A DNA stretch of 64,000 bases from an uncultured Pelagibacteraceae bacterium (GTDB lineage Bacteria; Pseudomonadota; Alphaproteobacteria; Pelagibacterales; Pelagibacteraceae). The DNA is taken from NCBI GenBank assembly GCA_902604795.1, contig CACKZV010000005.1, positions 16,876-80,875 of the forward strand, in the 5' to 3' direction. The notes beneath the pieces are model-generated. The model was not told the origin of the DNA and searched no databases. It saw only the letters and a list, made by a program, of their open reading frames with translations. Below, in pieces: positions 42,942 through 56,374 of this stretch. Within the stretch, counting starts at the first letter, position 1, and each line of letters begins with the position of its first letter. Both the position numbers and the translations under genes were made by a program.

Positions 42942-44243
42942 ATGAAATTTAACATAAACAATTTTATAAAAACTGGCAGTCAAAGCTCTAAAATTGTTGA
43001 TTTTCAGGATTTAGATCATATTGATGGAGTTTCAATTTCTGCAGTCAGCGCTGGCTTATACAAATTTAAGAGAGATGAATTAGTTTTATTTTATTTTAGA
43101 GATGGCGCAAATTATGCCTCTGTATATACCCAATCAAAGTTAATATCAGAAAATTTAAAATGGAATAAAAAAATAAAAGCAAAAAAAATATTTGCATTAT
43201 TAGTTAACACTAGAAATGCCAATGCATTAACAGGTCAAGAAGGCTATGACGCATTGAAGAAAATTTCTTTAGATTTATCCTCAAAACTAACTGAGGTACA
43301 GAAAAGAGATGAAAATACTCCAAAAAAAATTTCTTCAAAAGAAATACTTTTTGGTTGTACAGGTACTATAGGAGAAAAATTTCCATTAGAAAAAATTAAA
43401 AATTCGTTACTAGAGTTAGTTGAGAAAATAAAATATACACAAAATAAATTAATCTGGATGAAAGCTGCAATGGGTATAATCACAACAGACTTAAAACCCA
43501 AATTGTCAATGGCCGAAACAAAAATTGGTTCATCAACAATTAAAATTTATGGAATTGCAAAAGGTTCTGGTATGATTTATCCAAATATGGCAACTACATT
43601 GGGTTATATATTTACTGATGCAACTTTATCTTCATCAGTTTTAAATGATGTCTTAAAAAACAATATAAAGACAACATTCAATGCTATTTCATGTGATGGG
43701 GACACAAGTACCAATGATATGGTTTCTATATTTTCAACCTGCAAAGTTAACCATTCAGAAATTAAAAAATTTAATGATAGTAGGCTTAAAAACTTTAACA
43801 AGGCAGTTCACGACGTTTTGTTAAATTTAGCTAAGCAAGTTGTTTCTGATGGAGAAGGAGCTTCTAAATTTATCTCTATTAATTGTATTAATTGCAGAAC
43901 TGAAAAAGATGCAAAAAATATATCTTTTAAAATAGCAAACTCATTGTTAGTTAAGACAGCGATTGCAGGAACAGATCCGAACTGGGGAAGAGTGGCTATG
44001 GCAATTGGAAATAGTGACGCCAAAATTAATGAACAAAAATTGTCTATTTCGTTCGGACCATATAAAATTTATCACAAAGGATCTTTATACAAATCCTACG
44101 ATGAAGAAAAAGTAATGGAATACATGAAAGGCAAATCAATTGAAATTGAAGTTGATATTGGTCAGGGAATTAAAAAATTTAAATCGTACACTATGGATTT
44201 AACAAAAAAATATATAGAAATTAATGCTGATTATAGGACTTAG
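42942..44243 (+). CDS. argJ: Bifunctional glutamate N-acetyltransferase / amino-acid acetyltransferase
   Basis: 433 residues. The autocleavage region IYPNMATTLGYIFTDA contains the A-T-T nucleophile; NTRNANALTGQEGYD, IAKGSGMI, AGTDPNWGRVAMAIGNS and the C-terminal NADYRT are ArgJ hallmarks. Transfers acetyl from acetylornithine to glutamate, closing the acetyl cycle with argD and argF in this window. Whether it is mono- or bifunctional cannot be told. Confidence 0.95.
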   Translation: MKFNINNFIKTGSQSSKIVDFQDLDHIDGVSISAVSAGLYKFKRDELVLFYFRDGANYASVYTQSKLISENLKWNKKIKAKKIFALLVNTRNANALTGQEGYDALKKISLDLSSKLTEVQKRDENTPKKISSKEILFGCTGTIGEKFPLEKIKNSLLELVEKIKYTQNKLIWMKAAMGIITTDLKPKLSMAETKIGSSTIKIYGIAKGSGMIYPNMATTLGYIFTDATLSSSVLNDVLKNNIKTTFNAISCDGDTSTNDMVSIFSTCKVNHSEIKKFNDSRLKNFNKAVHDVLLNLAKQVVSDGEGASKFISINCINCRTEKDAKNISFKIANSLLVKTAIAGTDPNWGRVAMAIGNSDAKINEQKLSISFGPYKIYHKGSLYKSYDEEKVMEYMKGKSIEIEVDIGQGIKKFKSYTMDLTKKYIEINADYRT

Positions 44244-44283
44244 CTATATTGAAATTTTATAGGATAATATTTACATAACAATT

Positions 44284-44709
44284 ATGATTAAATATTTACT
44301 ATATTGTAAAGATTGTGAGCAAGAATTTGAAAGTTGGTTTAGCGCTTCTGATGAATACGATAGATTACTAAAACTAAAACTTTTAAATTGTCAATCCTGC
44401 GAGTCAATAAATGTTGAAAAGTCATTGATGTCCCCAAATTTATTAAACACCAAGAAAAAAGAAAATTTCAAAGAAATAAAAAAATATAAAGAAGTTCGTA
44501 AAAAACTTTCCGATTACAAAAAATTTGTAAAAGCAAATTTTGAGTATGTGGGAGAAAATTTTACCTATAAAGCAAGATCAATTCATTACGACAAAAAGAA
44601 ACCAAAAAAAGGTATTTATGGTAGTGCTTCACTCAAAGATGTTAAGGAATTAAGAGAAGAAGGAATAGAAACTGATATTATACCTTGGATTGATGACAAT
44701 AAAAATTAA
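44284..44709 (+). CDS. DUF1178 family protein
   Basis: 141 residues. MIKYLLYCKDCEQEFESWFSASDEYDRL has a CxxC zinc-ribbon half, completed by LLNCQSCES; the rest is Lys-rich and ends GIETDIIPWIDDNKN. DUF1178 is a proteobacterial family of unknown function that often ends in this way. 40 nt after argJ, converging with ubiG (4-nt overlap). Confidence 0.82.
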   Translation: MIKYLLYCKDCEQEFESWFSASDEYDRLLKLKLLNCQSCESINVEKSLMSPNLLNTKKKENFKEIKKYKEVRKKLSDYKKFVKANFEYVGENFTYKARSIHYDKKKPKKGIYGSASLKDVKELREEGIETDIIPWIDDNKN

Positions 44710-45434
44710 ACTTTTTTGAATTCTGAAATATAATTTACAGATTTGTCAGATGTAACAGACCATTTATTTAAGATAGGATTAAATGTCATTCCATCAATTT
44801 TTTTTAGTTTTAATGAATTTTTTTTACAAATATCTGTCAAATGTTCTGGTTTAACAAATTTCTCCCAATCATGAGTACCTATTGGAAGCCATTTTAAAAC
44901 ATATTCGGCTCCCACAATCGCGAATAAATATGATTTAAGTGTTTTGTTTAAGGTAGCAATGAACATCACACCTGATTTCTTTAAAAACTTCGAACTTTCT
45001 TTAATGAAAAAATCAATATCCTCAACATGTTCAACAATCTCCATATTCAAAATAATATCAAATCTTTTCTTAATTTTTAAATTTTCTGGAGAGGAATTAT
45101 AATATTTAATTTTAAGTTTACTTTTTTTTAAATGATACTTAGCTACTTTTATATTTTTGGAAGAAGCATCTATACCAACAACATTTGCTCCAAGTTTAGC
45201 CATAGGTTCTGAGAGTAATCCACCACCGCATCCAATATCTAAAATGCTCAAGCCTTTAAAAGGTTCATGTGCAATTTTAATTTTAAACTCAGATAAAATT
45301 GTATCTCTTATGTATTTTATTCTTATCGGGTTAAATTTATGTAATGGCTTAAATTTTCCATTAGGATCCCACCATTCCTCAGCTATTTTTGAAAATTTTT
45401 CTATTTCTTTTTTATTTATTGTGTTATTTTTCAT
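44706..45434 (-). CDS. ubiG: Ubiquinone biosynthesis O-methyltransferase
   Basis: 242 residues. FSKIAEEWWDPNGKFKPLHKFNPIRIKYIRD is the UbiG N-terminal signature, followed by the SAM motif ILDIGCGGGLLSEPMAKLGANVVGIDAS, and GTHDWEKFVKPEHL. It performs the two O-methylations of ubiquinone synthesis. Divergent from lysC across 69 nt, the ubiG/lysC neighbourhood common in alphaproteobacteria. Confidence 0.95.
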   Translation of the reverse strand: MKNNTINKKEIEKFSKIAEEWWDPNGKFKPLHKFNPIRIKYIRDTILSEFKIKIAHEPFKGLSILDIGCGGGLLSEPMAKLGANVVGIDASSKNIKVAKYHLKKSKLKIKYYNSSPENLKIKKRFDIILNMEIVEHVEDIDFFIKESSKFLKKSGVMFIATLNKTLKSYLFAIVGAEYVLKWLPIGTHDWEKFVKPEHLTDICKKNSLKLKKIDGMTFNPILNKWSVTSDKSVNYISEFKKV

Positions 45435-45503
45435 TGTTTATTGACATTACAATCAAGATGTATTTTATCAATATATTTTAATTTATATTAAAAAAAATTA
45501 TCA

Positions 45504-46715
45504 ATGAAAATAATTGTATTAAAATTTGGAGGTACATCAGTTGGTACAACTGATAGGATTAAAAGGGTTGCAAAGATTATTGCTAGTTATAAAAAAAAAT
45601 ACAATGTAATTGTACTGTCTTCTGCAATGAGTGGTGTGACAAATAAGTTAATCAATTTATCCAAAAAAATTAGCAAAAATTTTTCAGACTCAGAGTACGA
45701 TGTTTTAGTTTCGTCAGGAGAACAAGTCTCCTGTGCATTAATTTCAGGAGAATTAATTAATAGAGGTTATAATTCAAGATCTTGGATGTCATGGCAAATC
45801 CCAATAAACACAGAGGGAAAGCATAAATATTCAAGAATTAATAAAATTAACAAAAGTCAAATTGCAAGTTATTTAAAAAAAGGAGGAATTCCTATAATCA
45901 CAGGATTTCAAGGTATTAACAATAGAAATAGAATAACAACTATTGGTAGAGGTGGGACAGATGCAAGTGCAATTATGTTTGCAAAGTTTTTCAATGCAGA
46001 GAAATGTATAATATACACAGATGTTGACGGTGTTTATTCTACAGATCCAAAAAAACTTAAGAAAGCTAAAAAAATAAAAGTTATATCTTATGAAGAAATG
46101 CTAGAAATGTCTTCTTTAGGAGCAAAAGTTATGCAACCTCATTCTATTCAAGATGCAAGATTGAATAGGGTAGATATAGAAGTGAGATCTTCCTTTACAA
46201 ATAATGAAGGTACTCTAATAACAAAAAAAAAAAACATAATAAATAATAAGATTATTACTGGTATTTCAAATACAACTAATGATGCCAAAGTCACGCTTTT
46301 GGGCGTTAGAGATAAACCTGGGATTGCTGCATCAATTTTTAAACCTCTATCTGAAAATTCTATAAATGTAGATATGGTAGTACAAAATATTTCTGCCAAT
46401 GGGAAAGAAACTGACTTAACTTTTACAATAAAATCTGATGATTTAAGTAAAACAAAAAAAATTATTTTACAAAATAGAAACATAAATTTTAGAGATTTAA
46501 TATTTGATAAGAATGTTTCAAAAGTCTCAATAATAGGTGTTGGAATGGTCACCACTCCTGGAGTTACTTATAGAATGTTCCAGTCACTTGCTAATCAAAA
46601 AATAAATATTCAAGTAATATCTACATCGGAAATAAAAATTTCTGTGCTAATAGATAAAAAGAATTTACAAAAAGCTATATCTTCTCTGCACAAAGAATTT
46701 AAATTAAGTAAATAA
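45504..46715 (+). CDS. lysC: Aspartate kinase
   Basis: 403 residues. VLKFGGTSVGTTDRIKRVA at the N-terminus, ITGFQGIN, IGRGGTDASAIMFAKFFNAEKCIIYTDVDGVYSTDP, and two ACT domains from about 265 on (VTLLGVRDKPGIAASIFKPL; VSIIGVGMVTTPGVTYRMF) for amino-acid feedback. First step toward Lys/Thr/Met. Monofunctional class, not a ThrA fusion. ispG starts 3 nt after it. Confidence 0.96.
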   Translation: MKIIVLKFGGTSVGTTDRIKRVAKIIASYKKKYNVIVLSSAMSGVTNKLINLSKKISKNFSDSEYDVLVSSGEQVSCALISGELINRGYNSRSWMSWQIPINTEGKHKYSRINKINKSQIASYLKKGGIPIITGFQGINNRNRITTIGRGGTDASAIMFAKFFNAEKCIIYTDVDGVYSTDPKKLKKAKKIKVISYEEMLEMSSLGAKVMQPHSIQDARLNRVDIEVRSSFTNNEGTLITKKKNIINNKIITGISNTTNDAKVTLLGVRDKPGIAASIFKPLSENSINVDMVVQNISANGKETDLTFTIKSDDLSKTKKIILQNRNINFRDLIFDKNVSKVSIIGVGMVTTPGVTYRMFQSLANQKINIQVISTSEIKISVLIDKKNLQKAISSLHKEFKLSK

Positions 46716-46718
46716 TTC

Positions 46719-47819
46719 ATGAATATTAGACCATTTAGAGAAATAAAAAGACGAAAAACAAAAGTGATTAATGTTGGCAATGTAAAAGTTGGAGGAGATA
46801 ATCCAATTTCTGTTCAATCAATGACTAATACTTTAACTAAAGATGTTAAAGAAACTGTAAATCAAATTGAAAAAATTGAAGAGGCGGGGGCTGATATTGT
46901 AAGAGTATCATGCCCAGATGAAGACTCTACGAAAGCTCTCAAATATATTATAAAAAATACATCTATCCCAATAGTTGCTGATATACATTTTCACTACAAA
47001 AGAGCAATAGAGGCGGCTGAGAGTGGAGCTGCTTGTCTTAGAATAAACCCTGGAAATATTGGAGACAAAAAAAAAATTAAAGAGGTAATTTCTGCAGCAA
47101 AAAATAATAATTGTTCAATTAGAATTGGTGTTAACGCAGGATCACTAGAAAAAGATCTATTGGAAAAGTATAAAGAACCTTGTCCTGAAGCTCTAGTGGA
47201 GAGCGCAATTAGAAATATTAGTATTGTTGAAGACTTTGATTTTAATGAATTTAAAGTTAGTGTTAAATCCTCTGATGTATTTTTATCTATTGAAGCTTAT
47301 AGACAACTTTCCAAGGTAACTGATTATCCAATACATTTAGGTATTACAGAGGCAGGTTCTTTTTTGCCTGGTAGTATAAAATCTTCTATTGGTTTTGGTG
47401 CACTTCTTTTGAGTGGTATTGGAGACACTATAAGAGTTTCTTTATCTGATGATCCTGTAGAGGAAGTAAAAGTTGGAAATGAAATACTTAAATCACTTAA
47501 TTTACGAAATAGAGGGGTAAAAATTATTTCTTGTCCATCTTGTGCTAGACAAGCTTTTAATGTAATTGAAACTGTTAAAGAGTTAGAAGATAGACTGTCC
47601 CACATAAAAACTCCCATTTCTCTATCTATAATTGGATGCGTAGTTAATGGACCGGGAGAGGCAGCACAAACTGATATAGGTATTACTGGAGGAGGAAAAG
47701 GTAATAACATGCTTTATTTAAAGGGAATTGAAAGTAAAAAAATATCAAGCGATGAGATGATTTCTAAAGTTGTAAGATTGGTTGAAGAAAAAGCTGAAGA
47801 AATTGAAAAAGCCAAATAA
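46719..47819 (+). CDS. ispG: 4-hydroxy-3-methylbut-2-en-1-yl diphosphate synthase
   Basis: 366 residues. [64 protein letters not shown] and [12 protein letters not shown] (4Fe-4S cysteines) are the IspG signatures. Penultimate step of the MEP isoprenoid route. The stop overlaps the prfA ATG (TAATG). Confidence 0.97.
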   Translation: MNIRPFREIKRRKTKVINVGNVKVGGDNPISVQSMTNTLTKDVKETVNQIEKIEEAGADIVRVSCPDEDSTKALKYIIKNTSIPIVADIHFHYKRAIEAAESGAACLRINPGNIGDKKKIKEVISAAKNNNCSIRIGVNAGSLEKDLLEKYKEPCPEALVESAIRNISIVEDFDFNEFKVSVKSSDVFLSIEAYRQLSKVTDYPIHLGITEAGSFLPGSIKSSIGFGALLLSGIGDTIRVSLSDDPVEEVKVGNEILKSLNLRNRGVKIISCPSCARQAFNVIETVKELEDRLSHIKTPISLSIIGCVVNGPGEAAQTDIGITGGGKGNNMLYLKGIESKKISSDEMISKVVRLVEEKAEEIEKAK

Positions 47820-48889
47820 TGGTACCTTTATCAAAAGTTCAAGATTTAATAGTAAAACACTCTAAATTGGAAAAGGAGTTATCTTCACAGGAAATTGATA
47901 AAAAATCTTTTGCAGAGAAGTCAAAAGAATACTCTGAATTAAGTGACATTATTAAAGAAGCAGTTTCCTACTTTAATTTTCAGAAAAACAAAGATGAATT
48001 GGAAAATTTAATTAATGATAGTGATACAGACAAAGAGATGAAGGATTTAGCTATTACTGAATTAAATGAGCTTGAAAAAAATAATGAAAATGATGAAAAA
48101 AAAATAAAATTATATTTGTTACCTAAAGACGAGGCAGATACAAAAAATGCAATAATAGAAATAAGGGCTGGAACAGGTGGTCTGGAAGCAAGTTTATTTG
48201 CATCAGATTTATTTAAAATGTACGAAAAGGTAAGTCACAAAAAAAAATGGCTTTTGGAGGTTATATCTATTTCTAAAAGTGATGCTGGTGGGTTAAAAGA
48301 AGTTATTGCATCAATAAAAGGTAAAAATATTTATTCTTCATTAAAATATGAGAGTGGTGTCCATAGAGTACAAAGAGTTCCTGATACTGAAACTCAAGGA
48401 AGAGTTCATACATCTGCTGCTACCGTTGCAGTAATGCCTGAAGCTGAGGAAGTAGATGTAAAAATAGAAGATAAGGATTTAAGAATTGATGTGTTTAGAA
48501 GTAGTGGTCCAGGTGGCCAAAGTGTAAATACAACAGACTCTGCAGTTAGGATTACTCATATACCAACAGGAATTGTTGTAAGTCAGCAAGATGAAAAATC
48601 ACAAATAAGAAACAAAGAAAAAGGTTTAAAAATTCTTCGATCAAGAATTTATGAACTAGAAAGACAAATAAGAGATGAAGAAAGGTCAAAAGATAGAAAA
48701 AGTAAAATTGGAACTGGGGACAGATCTGAAAGAATTAGAACATATAATTTTCCACAAGGAAGAGTGACAGATCATAGAATAAATCTTACTTTGCATAAAT
48801 TAGCTGAATTTATGGAAGGTGAAATATTTGATGAAATGATTGAGAATTTAGTAATTCAAGCCCAAGAAAATGAACTTAGCAATATCTAA
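47819..48889 (+). CDS. prfA: Peptide chain release factor 1
   Basis: 356 residues. GGQ loop in [55 protein letters not shown] contains the RF1 region with the codon-recognising tripeptide area; the C-terminus has [22 protein letters not shown]. Terminates at UAA/UAG. Next to prmC, which methylates its GGQ glutamine: they are 2 nt apart. Confidence 0.97.
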   Translation: MVPLSKVQDLIVKHSKLEKELSSQEIDKKSFAEKSKEYSELSDIIKEAVSYFNFQKNKDELENLINDSDTDKEMKDLAITELNELEKNNENDEKKIKLYLLPKDEADTKNAIIEIRAGTGGLEASLFASDLFKMYEKVSHKKKWLLEVISISKSDAGGLKEVIASIKGKNIYSSLKYESGVHRVQRVPDTETQGRVHTSAATVAVMPEAEEVDVKIEDKDLRIDVFRSSGPGGQSVNTTDSAVRITHIPTGIVVSQQDEKSQIRNKEKGLKILRSRIYELERQIRDEERSKDRKSKIGTGDRSERIRTYNFPQGRVTDHRINLTLHKLAEFMEGEIFDEMIENLVIQAQENELSNI

Positions 48890-48891
48890 AT

Positions 48892-49737
48892 ATGAATTAT
48901 AGTCAAATTTTAAAAAAAGGTGAGAATTTTTTAAAAAAAAGTAAAATTAAAAATCCTAATCTTGACACCGAATTAATTTTATCAAAAGTAATTAACAAAA
49001 AAAGAGAGGAAATATTATTAAACACAAATAAAAAATTGAAAATAAAAGATATAATTAAATTTAAATATTATTTATTGAGAAGATATCAAAAAGAACCGAT
49101 AGCATATATTCTAGGCTACAAATATTTTTGGAAATTTAAGTTTTTAACTAACAAATCAGTTTTAATTCCTAGACCAGATACTGAATTAATTATAGAAGAA
49201 ACTTTAAAGTATCTTCCAGTTAATAAGTCAAAAAAAATATTAGATATTGGAACTGGATCGGGATGTATCGTAATTACCTTATTAAAAGAGCGACCAAACT
49301 GTAGAGGTACAGCCATAGATATATCTCTAAAAGCACTAAATGTTGCAAAAACTAATGCAAAATTGCATCAAATAGAAAATAAAATTAATTTTATTAATAT
49401 CGATATTGACAAATATAAATCTAATAACTATGATTTAATCGTATCTAATCCTCCATACATAAACAGTATTGAATTAAATAGATTAGATGATGATATAAAA
49501 TTTCATGAACCAATGTTAGCATTATCAGGAGGTTCAGATGGATTTAGAAATTTAAAAAAAGTAATTATAAAAAGTAAAAAATTGTTAAAAATAAATGGAA
49601 AACTTATTCTTGAGATCGGTTATAAACAAAAAAATGAATGTTTAAAAATGTTAAATGAAAATGGCTTTTATATTAATAAAATATCTAAAGACTTATCTGG
49701 AAAAGACAGATGTATAGCAAGTACTAAAATAAAATAA
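48892..49737 (+). CDS. prmC: Release factor glutamine methyltransferase
   Basis: 281 residues. PIAYILGYKYFWKFKF, VLIPRPDTELIIEE, SAM motif ILDIGTGSGCIVITLL and the catalytic NPPY in IVSNPPYIN, then LALSGGSDGFRNL. Methylates the Gln of the GGQ loop of RF1/RF2. The stop overlaps the next ATG (TAATG). Confidence 0.96.
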   Translation: MNYSQILKKGENFLKKSKIKNPNLDTELILSKVINKKREEILLNTNKKLKIKDIIKFKYYLLRRYQKEPIAYILGYKYFWKFKFLTNKSVLIPRPDTELIIEETLKYLPVNKSKKILDIGTGSGCIVITLLKERPNCRGTAIDISLKALNVAKTNAKLHQIENKINFINIDIDKYKSNNYDLIVSNPPYINSIELNRLDDDIKFHEPMLALSGGSDGFRNLKKVIIKSKKLLKINGKLILEIGYKQKNECLKMLNENGFYINKISKDLSGKDRCIASTKIK

Positions 49738-50117
49738 TGAATAATTTTAAAAATAATAACAGAAGAGGTCGTTTTAAACCAAATGGAGATAGAGGTTTTA
49801 GAAGAAACGGAAATGGACACAAGTCTAATGGTGATTTTGGAAATGGATCTTCTTTTAAAAGAAGACACCCGGGAAAAAATAATCAAAATGCCTCAAAACT
49901 GGTCGAGAAGTATAATGATCTTGCCAGAGAAGCCCTTTCAAATGGCGATAAAATTTTGTCTGAAAACTACTTGCAGCATTCAGAACACTTTTCAAGAATT
50001 CTTATTTCCCAAGAAAATTTAAGAAATGATAACGAAAATGCATCAGATGCTAATATTAACAATGAATTAAAAAATGAGGCTGAAAAAAAAGAAGCAGAAG
50101 AAACAACAACAAAATAA
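49737..50117 (+). CDS. DUF4167 family protein
   Basis: 126 residues. The N-terminal 55 residues are Asn/Gly/Arg-rich (RGRFKPNGDRGFRRNGNG) and disordered; residues 55-95 carry KLVEKYNDLAREALSNGDKILSENYLQHSEHFSRIL, the DUF4167 core; the tail is acidic. RGG-like content suggests RNA binding, but function is unknown. The prfA-prmC-DUF4167 order is alphaproteobacterial. The +1 frame ORF 49783-50022 is a shadow. Confidence 0.85.
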   Translation: MNNFKNNNRRGRFKPNGDRGFRRNGNGHKSNGDFGNGSSFKRRHPGKNNQNASKLVEKYNDLAREALSNGDKILSENYLQHSEHFSRILISQENLRNDNENASDANINNELKNEAEKKEAEETTTK

Positions 50118-50118
50118 A

Positions 50119-51414
50119 TTACATTTTCGATATTAAATCAGATTTCAGAACATCAATTTTAATTTTATTTACTTCAAATACTTTACGTTGATCACCCTTT
50201 AATATTTTTCCTGATGGTAACTTGAGTTTTTGCGAATTTATTTTTCTCCCATTTTCAATCACTTCATAATGTAAATGAGGTCCAGTTGAAAGACCCGTTG
50301 ATCCAACATAGCCAATTACTTGACCCTGTTTAACTCTTGCTCCTTTTTTAATACCTCTTCCAAATTTTGACATGTGTGCATACACAGTTTGATAAACTCT
50401 ATTATGTTTTATTTTAACACAATTACCTCCACCTCCACACCATTGAGCTCTTACTACTAGACCATCTCCTGAAGCAAGAATGGGAGTTCCTGTTGGAGCA
50501 GCAAAATCTGTGCCAGTATGCATTTTTGTAAAACCTAAAATTGGATGTTTCCTTTTTCCGAATGAAGATGATAATCTTGCACCATTAATAGGAGTTTTCA
50601 TTAAAGTCTTTCTCATACTTTTTCCATTTTCATCAAAGTAATCAATTTTATTTTTTTCATATTCATACCTATAAAGTTTAAGATCTTCATTTTGTAAAGT
50701 TAGGTTAGCAAAAATTATATTTCCTGTTTCAATTATTTCGTTTTTGTCATTTAAGAATTCTTCATAGATAATTTGAAAACTATCATTTTCCCAAATGTCT
50801 CTTTGAAAATCAACTTGAAAACCATATAGTCTTGCAAATTCAATAATTATATTAGGCTTTATATTTAAATTTAGAGCAGATTGATATAAACTGTTTGTAA
50901 TTTTACTTTCCTTATAAGAAATTATTTTCTTCAAGTTTTTTTCTAATAACTCAGATTTAAAGCTTTGATTTTCAAAGTTTCTAACAAAATAAATCTCACT
51001 TTTTTTACTGATTTCAATTAAAAATTCTACGATTTTAGGTTTCTCTTTGTTATCTATTTTAAAATAAATTTTTTGATCAGGTCTTAATATTTTAATTTTA
51101 TTATTTTTTTTAACAGTTTCGAGAAATATTTTTTTTTCACTCTTTGGTATTTCAATATTATTGATTATGACTTCATAATTATCCCCTTCTTTTACAAAAT
51201 ACTGATATTCTGTAAATCTATTGTCTAAACTAGATGTTATTTTTTTGAATGTTTTTTTAAGATAAATGTTGTTGAGAGTTTTTTTTATGTACTCATACTG
51301 TGATTTCTTTTTAATCTCATTAATGTAAGTGACAAATATTGCAATTGTAACTAATAAAATTAACCAAATTAAATGTGTTTGTGATTTAATTTTTTTTTTT
51401 AATTTTAATAGCAC
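50119..51414 (-). CDS. M23 family (LytM-type) envelope metallopeptidase
   Basis: 431 residues: N-terminal membrane helix (about 13-31), a long periplasmic region, and a C-terminal M23 domain with HTGTDFAAPTGTPILASGDGLVVRA (HxxxD), GCVKIKH-type loop, VYAHMSKFGRGIKKGARVKQGQVIGYVGSTGLSTGPHLHYEV (HLH zinc ligand). Likely a peptidoglycan DD-endopeptidase. Convergent with DUF4167 (1-nt gap); its upstream region leads into the rRNA leader. Confidence 0.92.
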   Translation of the reverse strand: MLLKLKKKIKSQTHLIWLILLVTIAIFVTYINEIKKKSQYEYIKKTLNNIYLKKTFKKITSSLDNRFTEYQYFVKEGDNYEVIINNIEIPKSEKKIFLETVKKNNKIKILRPDQKIYFKIDNKEKPKIVEFLIEISKKSEIYFVRNFENQSFKSELLEKNLKKIISYKESKITNSLYQSALNLNIKPNIIIEFARLYGFQVDFQRDIWENDSFQIIYEEFLNDKNEIIETGNIIFANLTLQNEDLKLYRYEYEKNKIDYFDENGKSMRKTLMKTPINGARLSSSFGKRKHPILGFTKMHTGTDFAAPTGTPILASGDGLVVRAQWCGGGGNCVKIKHNRVYQTVYAHMSKFGRGIKKGARVKQGQVIGYVGSTGLSTGPHLHYEVIENGRKINSQKLKLPSGKILKGDQRKVFEVNKIKIDVLKSDLISKM

Positions 51415-51483
51415 AATACTTCCGATAGATTAAAAATGTTGAAATATATGACTTTTTATCACATTTTTTGTTTATCTAAAAAC

Positions 51484-51511
51484 TTGATTTATAAATTATT
51501 TCCAATATAAG
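51484..51511 (+). promoter_or_regulatory. Candidate rRNA operon promoter
   Basis: TTGATT, 16 nt, TATAAG; predicted start near 51518, about 180 nt before 16S. It lies in the 281-nt gap 51415-51695 between the M23 gene and 16S, which otherwise holds hairpins and the 5' arm of the 16S processing stem and no gene. Confidence 0.45.
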
Positions 51512-51551
51512 CGTCACACTCAGCATATAAAAATGTTGTTTATTGGGCTTT

Positions 51552-51568
51552 ATAGCTCAATTAGCTAT
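51552..51568 (+). other. rRNA leader hairpin 1
   Basis: ATAGCT-(5 nt)-AGCTAT, a perfect 6-bp stem about 35 nt after the predicted rrn start. It lies in a stretch that looks superficially like the 5' half of a tRNA. No T tract follows, so it is not a terminator. Confidence 0.45.
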
Positions 51569-51589
51569 TTAAATTGTATAGATTTTAAG

Positions 51590-51610
51590 AAGAGAAGTGT
51601 GGACGGTTAA
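51590..51610 (+). other. 16S processing stem, 5' arm
   Basis: AAGAGAAGTGTGGACGGT pairs with ACCGTCCTCATTTCTCTT at 53226-53243 with one mismatch and one wobble; T51608-A51610 extend it with 53223-53225. This is the expected RNase III stem that brings the 16S ends together. Confidence 0.8.
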
Positions 51611-51638
51611 GGTTACCAAAATTTGTCGTACACACTTC
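51594..51638 (+). other. Alternative local hairpin using the 16S processing arm
   Basis: GAAGTGTG (51594-51601) is the exact reverse complement of CACACTTC (51631-51638), and GAC (51602-51604) pairs with GTC (51625-51627) after a 3-nt bulge. The 5' strand is the same sequence used by the long-range 16S stem, so the two structures exclude each other. Confidence 0.6.
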
Positions 51639-51643
51639 AACAT

Positions 51644-51673
51644 TATACAAATATTATTCTTAGTATTTGTATA
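51644..51673 (+). other. rRNA leader hairpin immediately before 16S
   Basis: TATACAAATA at 51644-51653 and TATTTGTATA at 51664-51673 are perfect 10-bp complements with a 10-nt loop, ending about 22 nt before the 16S 5' end. Probably part of leader folding or processing. Confidence 0.6.
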
Positions 51674-51695
51674 GAAGCTAGTGTGCGCCGTTTTT

Positions 51696-53172
<1,477 letters not shown>

Positions 53173-53222
53173 AAGGATGATTAAGGATTTTTTCTTAATC
53201 TAAATAATATAACAGGTTAATG

Positions 53223-53243
53223 TTGACCGTCCTCATTTCTCTT
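53223..53243 (+). other. 16S processing stem, 3' arm
   Basis: TTGACCGTCCTCATTTCTCTT complements 51590-51610 across the whole 16S gene. It lies 50 nt after the 16S 3' end and 32 nt before tRNA-Ile. Confidence 0.8.
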
Positions 53244-53274
53244 TTTAAAATAGTGTTTCTCCTTTTGCAGAAAA

Positions 53275-53351
53275 GGGCCGGTAGCTCAGTTGGTTAGAGC
53301 ACACCCTTGATAAGGGTGGGGTCGAAAGTTCGAGTCTTTCTCGGCCCACCA
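53275..53351 (+). tRNA. tRNA-Ile (anticodon GAT)
   Basis: GGGCCGG...CTCGGCCC-ACCA with anticodon stem CACCC/GGGTG and loop TTGATAA (GAT). Encoded CCA. Standard first spacer tRNA of the rRNA operon. Confidence 0.97.
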
Positions 53352-53358
53352 TTTTTCT

Positions 53359-53434
53359 GGGGGATTAGCTCAGCTGGGAGAGCGCCTGATTTGCATTCAG
53401 GAGGTCAGCGGTTCGATCCCGCTATCCTCCACCA
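53359..53434 (+). tRNA. tRNA-Ala (anticodon TGC)
   Basis: GGGGGAT...ATCCTCC-ACCA, anticodon stem CTGAT/ATTCAG region with loop TTTGCAT (TGC). Encoded CCA. Lies 7 nt after tRNA-Ile in the 16S-23S spacer. Confidence 0.97.
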
Positions 53435-53493
53435 AGAAATACTTAGTTATTTTATTCGTAAATATTTAAAAATTATTATCAATATCTATATCC

Positions 53494-53579
53494 GATTGTT
53501 CGAAGATCTGAACAATCAATTAATATTCGAAAAGATGAATATTAAAAAAATTTGATTCAACACAGAATTTTTTTCTGTG
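53494..53579 (+). other. Three tandem hairpins in the tRNA-Ala to 23S spacer
   Basis: GATTGTTC/GAACAATC (53494-53517) and TAATATTC/GAATATTA (53521-53544) are perfect 8-bp stems with 8-nt loops of similar sequence (GAAGATCT, GAAAAGAT). CACAG/CTGTG (53561-53579) is a third, weaker stem whose 3' half overlaps the 23S processing arm. Probably processing structures. Confidence 0.6.
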
Positions 53580-53582
53580 CAT

Positions 53583-53591
<9 letters not shown>
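53571..53591 (+). other. 23S processing stem, 5' arm
   Basis: GTGCATAAATCAAGC (53577-53591) is a perfect complement of GCTTGATTTATGCAC (56328-56342); after one mismatch the preceding T/C tract also pairs with the following GAAAA. Confidence 0.8.
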
Positions 53592-56327
<2,736 letters not shown>

Positions 56328-56337
<10 letters not shown>

Positions 56338-56350
56338 TGCACTGAAAAAA
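56328..56350 (+). other. 23S processing stem, 3' arm
   Basis: GCTTGATTTATGCAC plus the following GAAAAA closes the 23S stem with 53571-53591. It ends about 25 nt before the start codon of the APS-kinase-like gene, with no terminator between. Confidence 0.8.
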
Positions 56351-56374
56351 ATTTTAAAACATATCTTATTGATA

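Noticed and set aside
51545-51600. tRNA-like stretch in the rRNA leader (GGGCTTTATAGCTCAATTAG)
   Set aside because: Resembles a tRNA 5' half but has no anticodon arm, T arm or acceptor partner; listed only as a hairpin.
53307-53555. 82-codon ORF across tRNA-Ile, tRNA-Ala and the spacer
   Set aside because: It reads through two complete tRNA genes.
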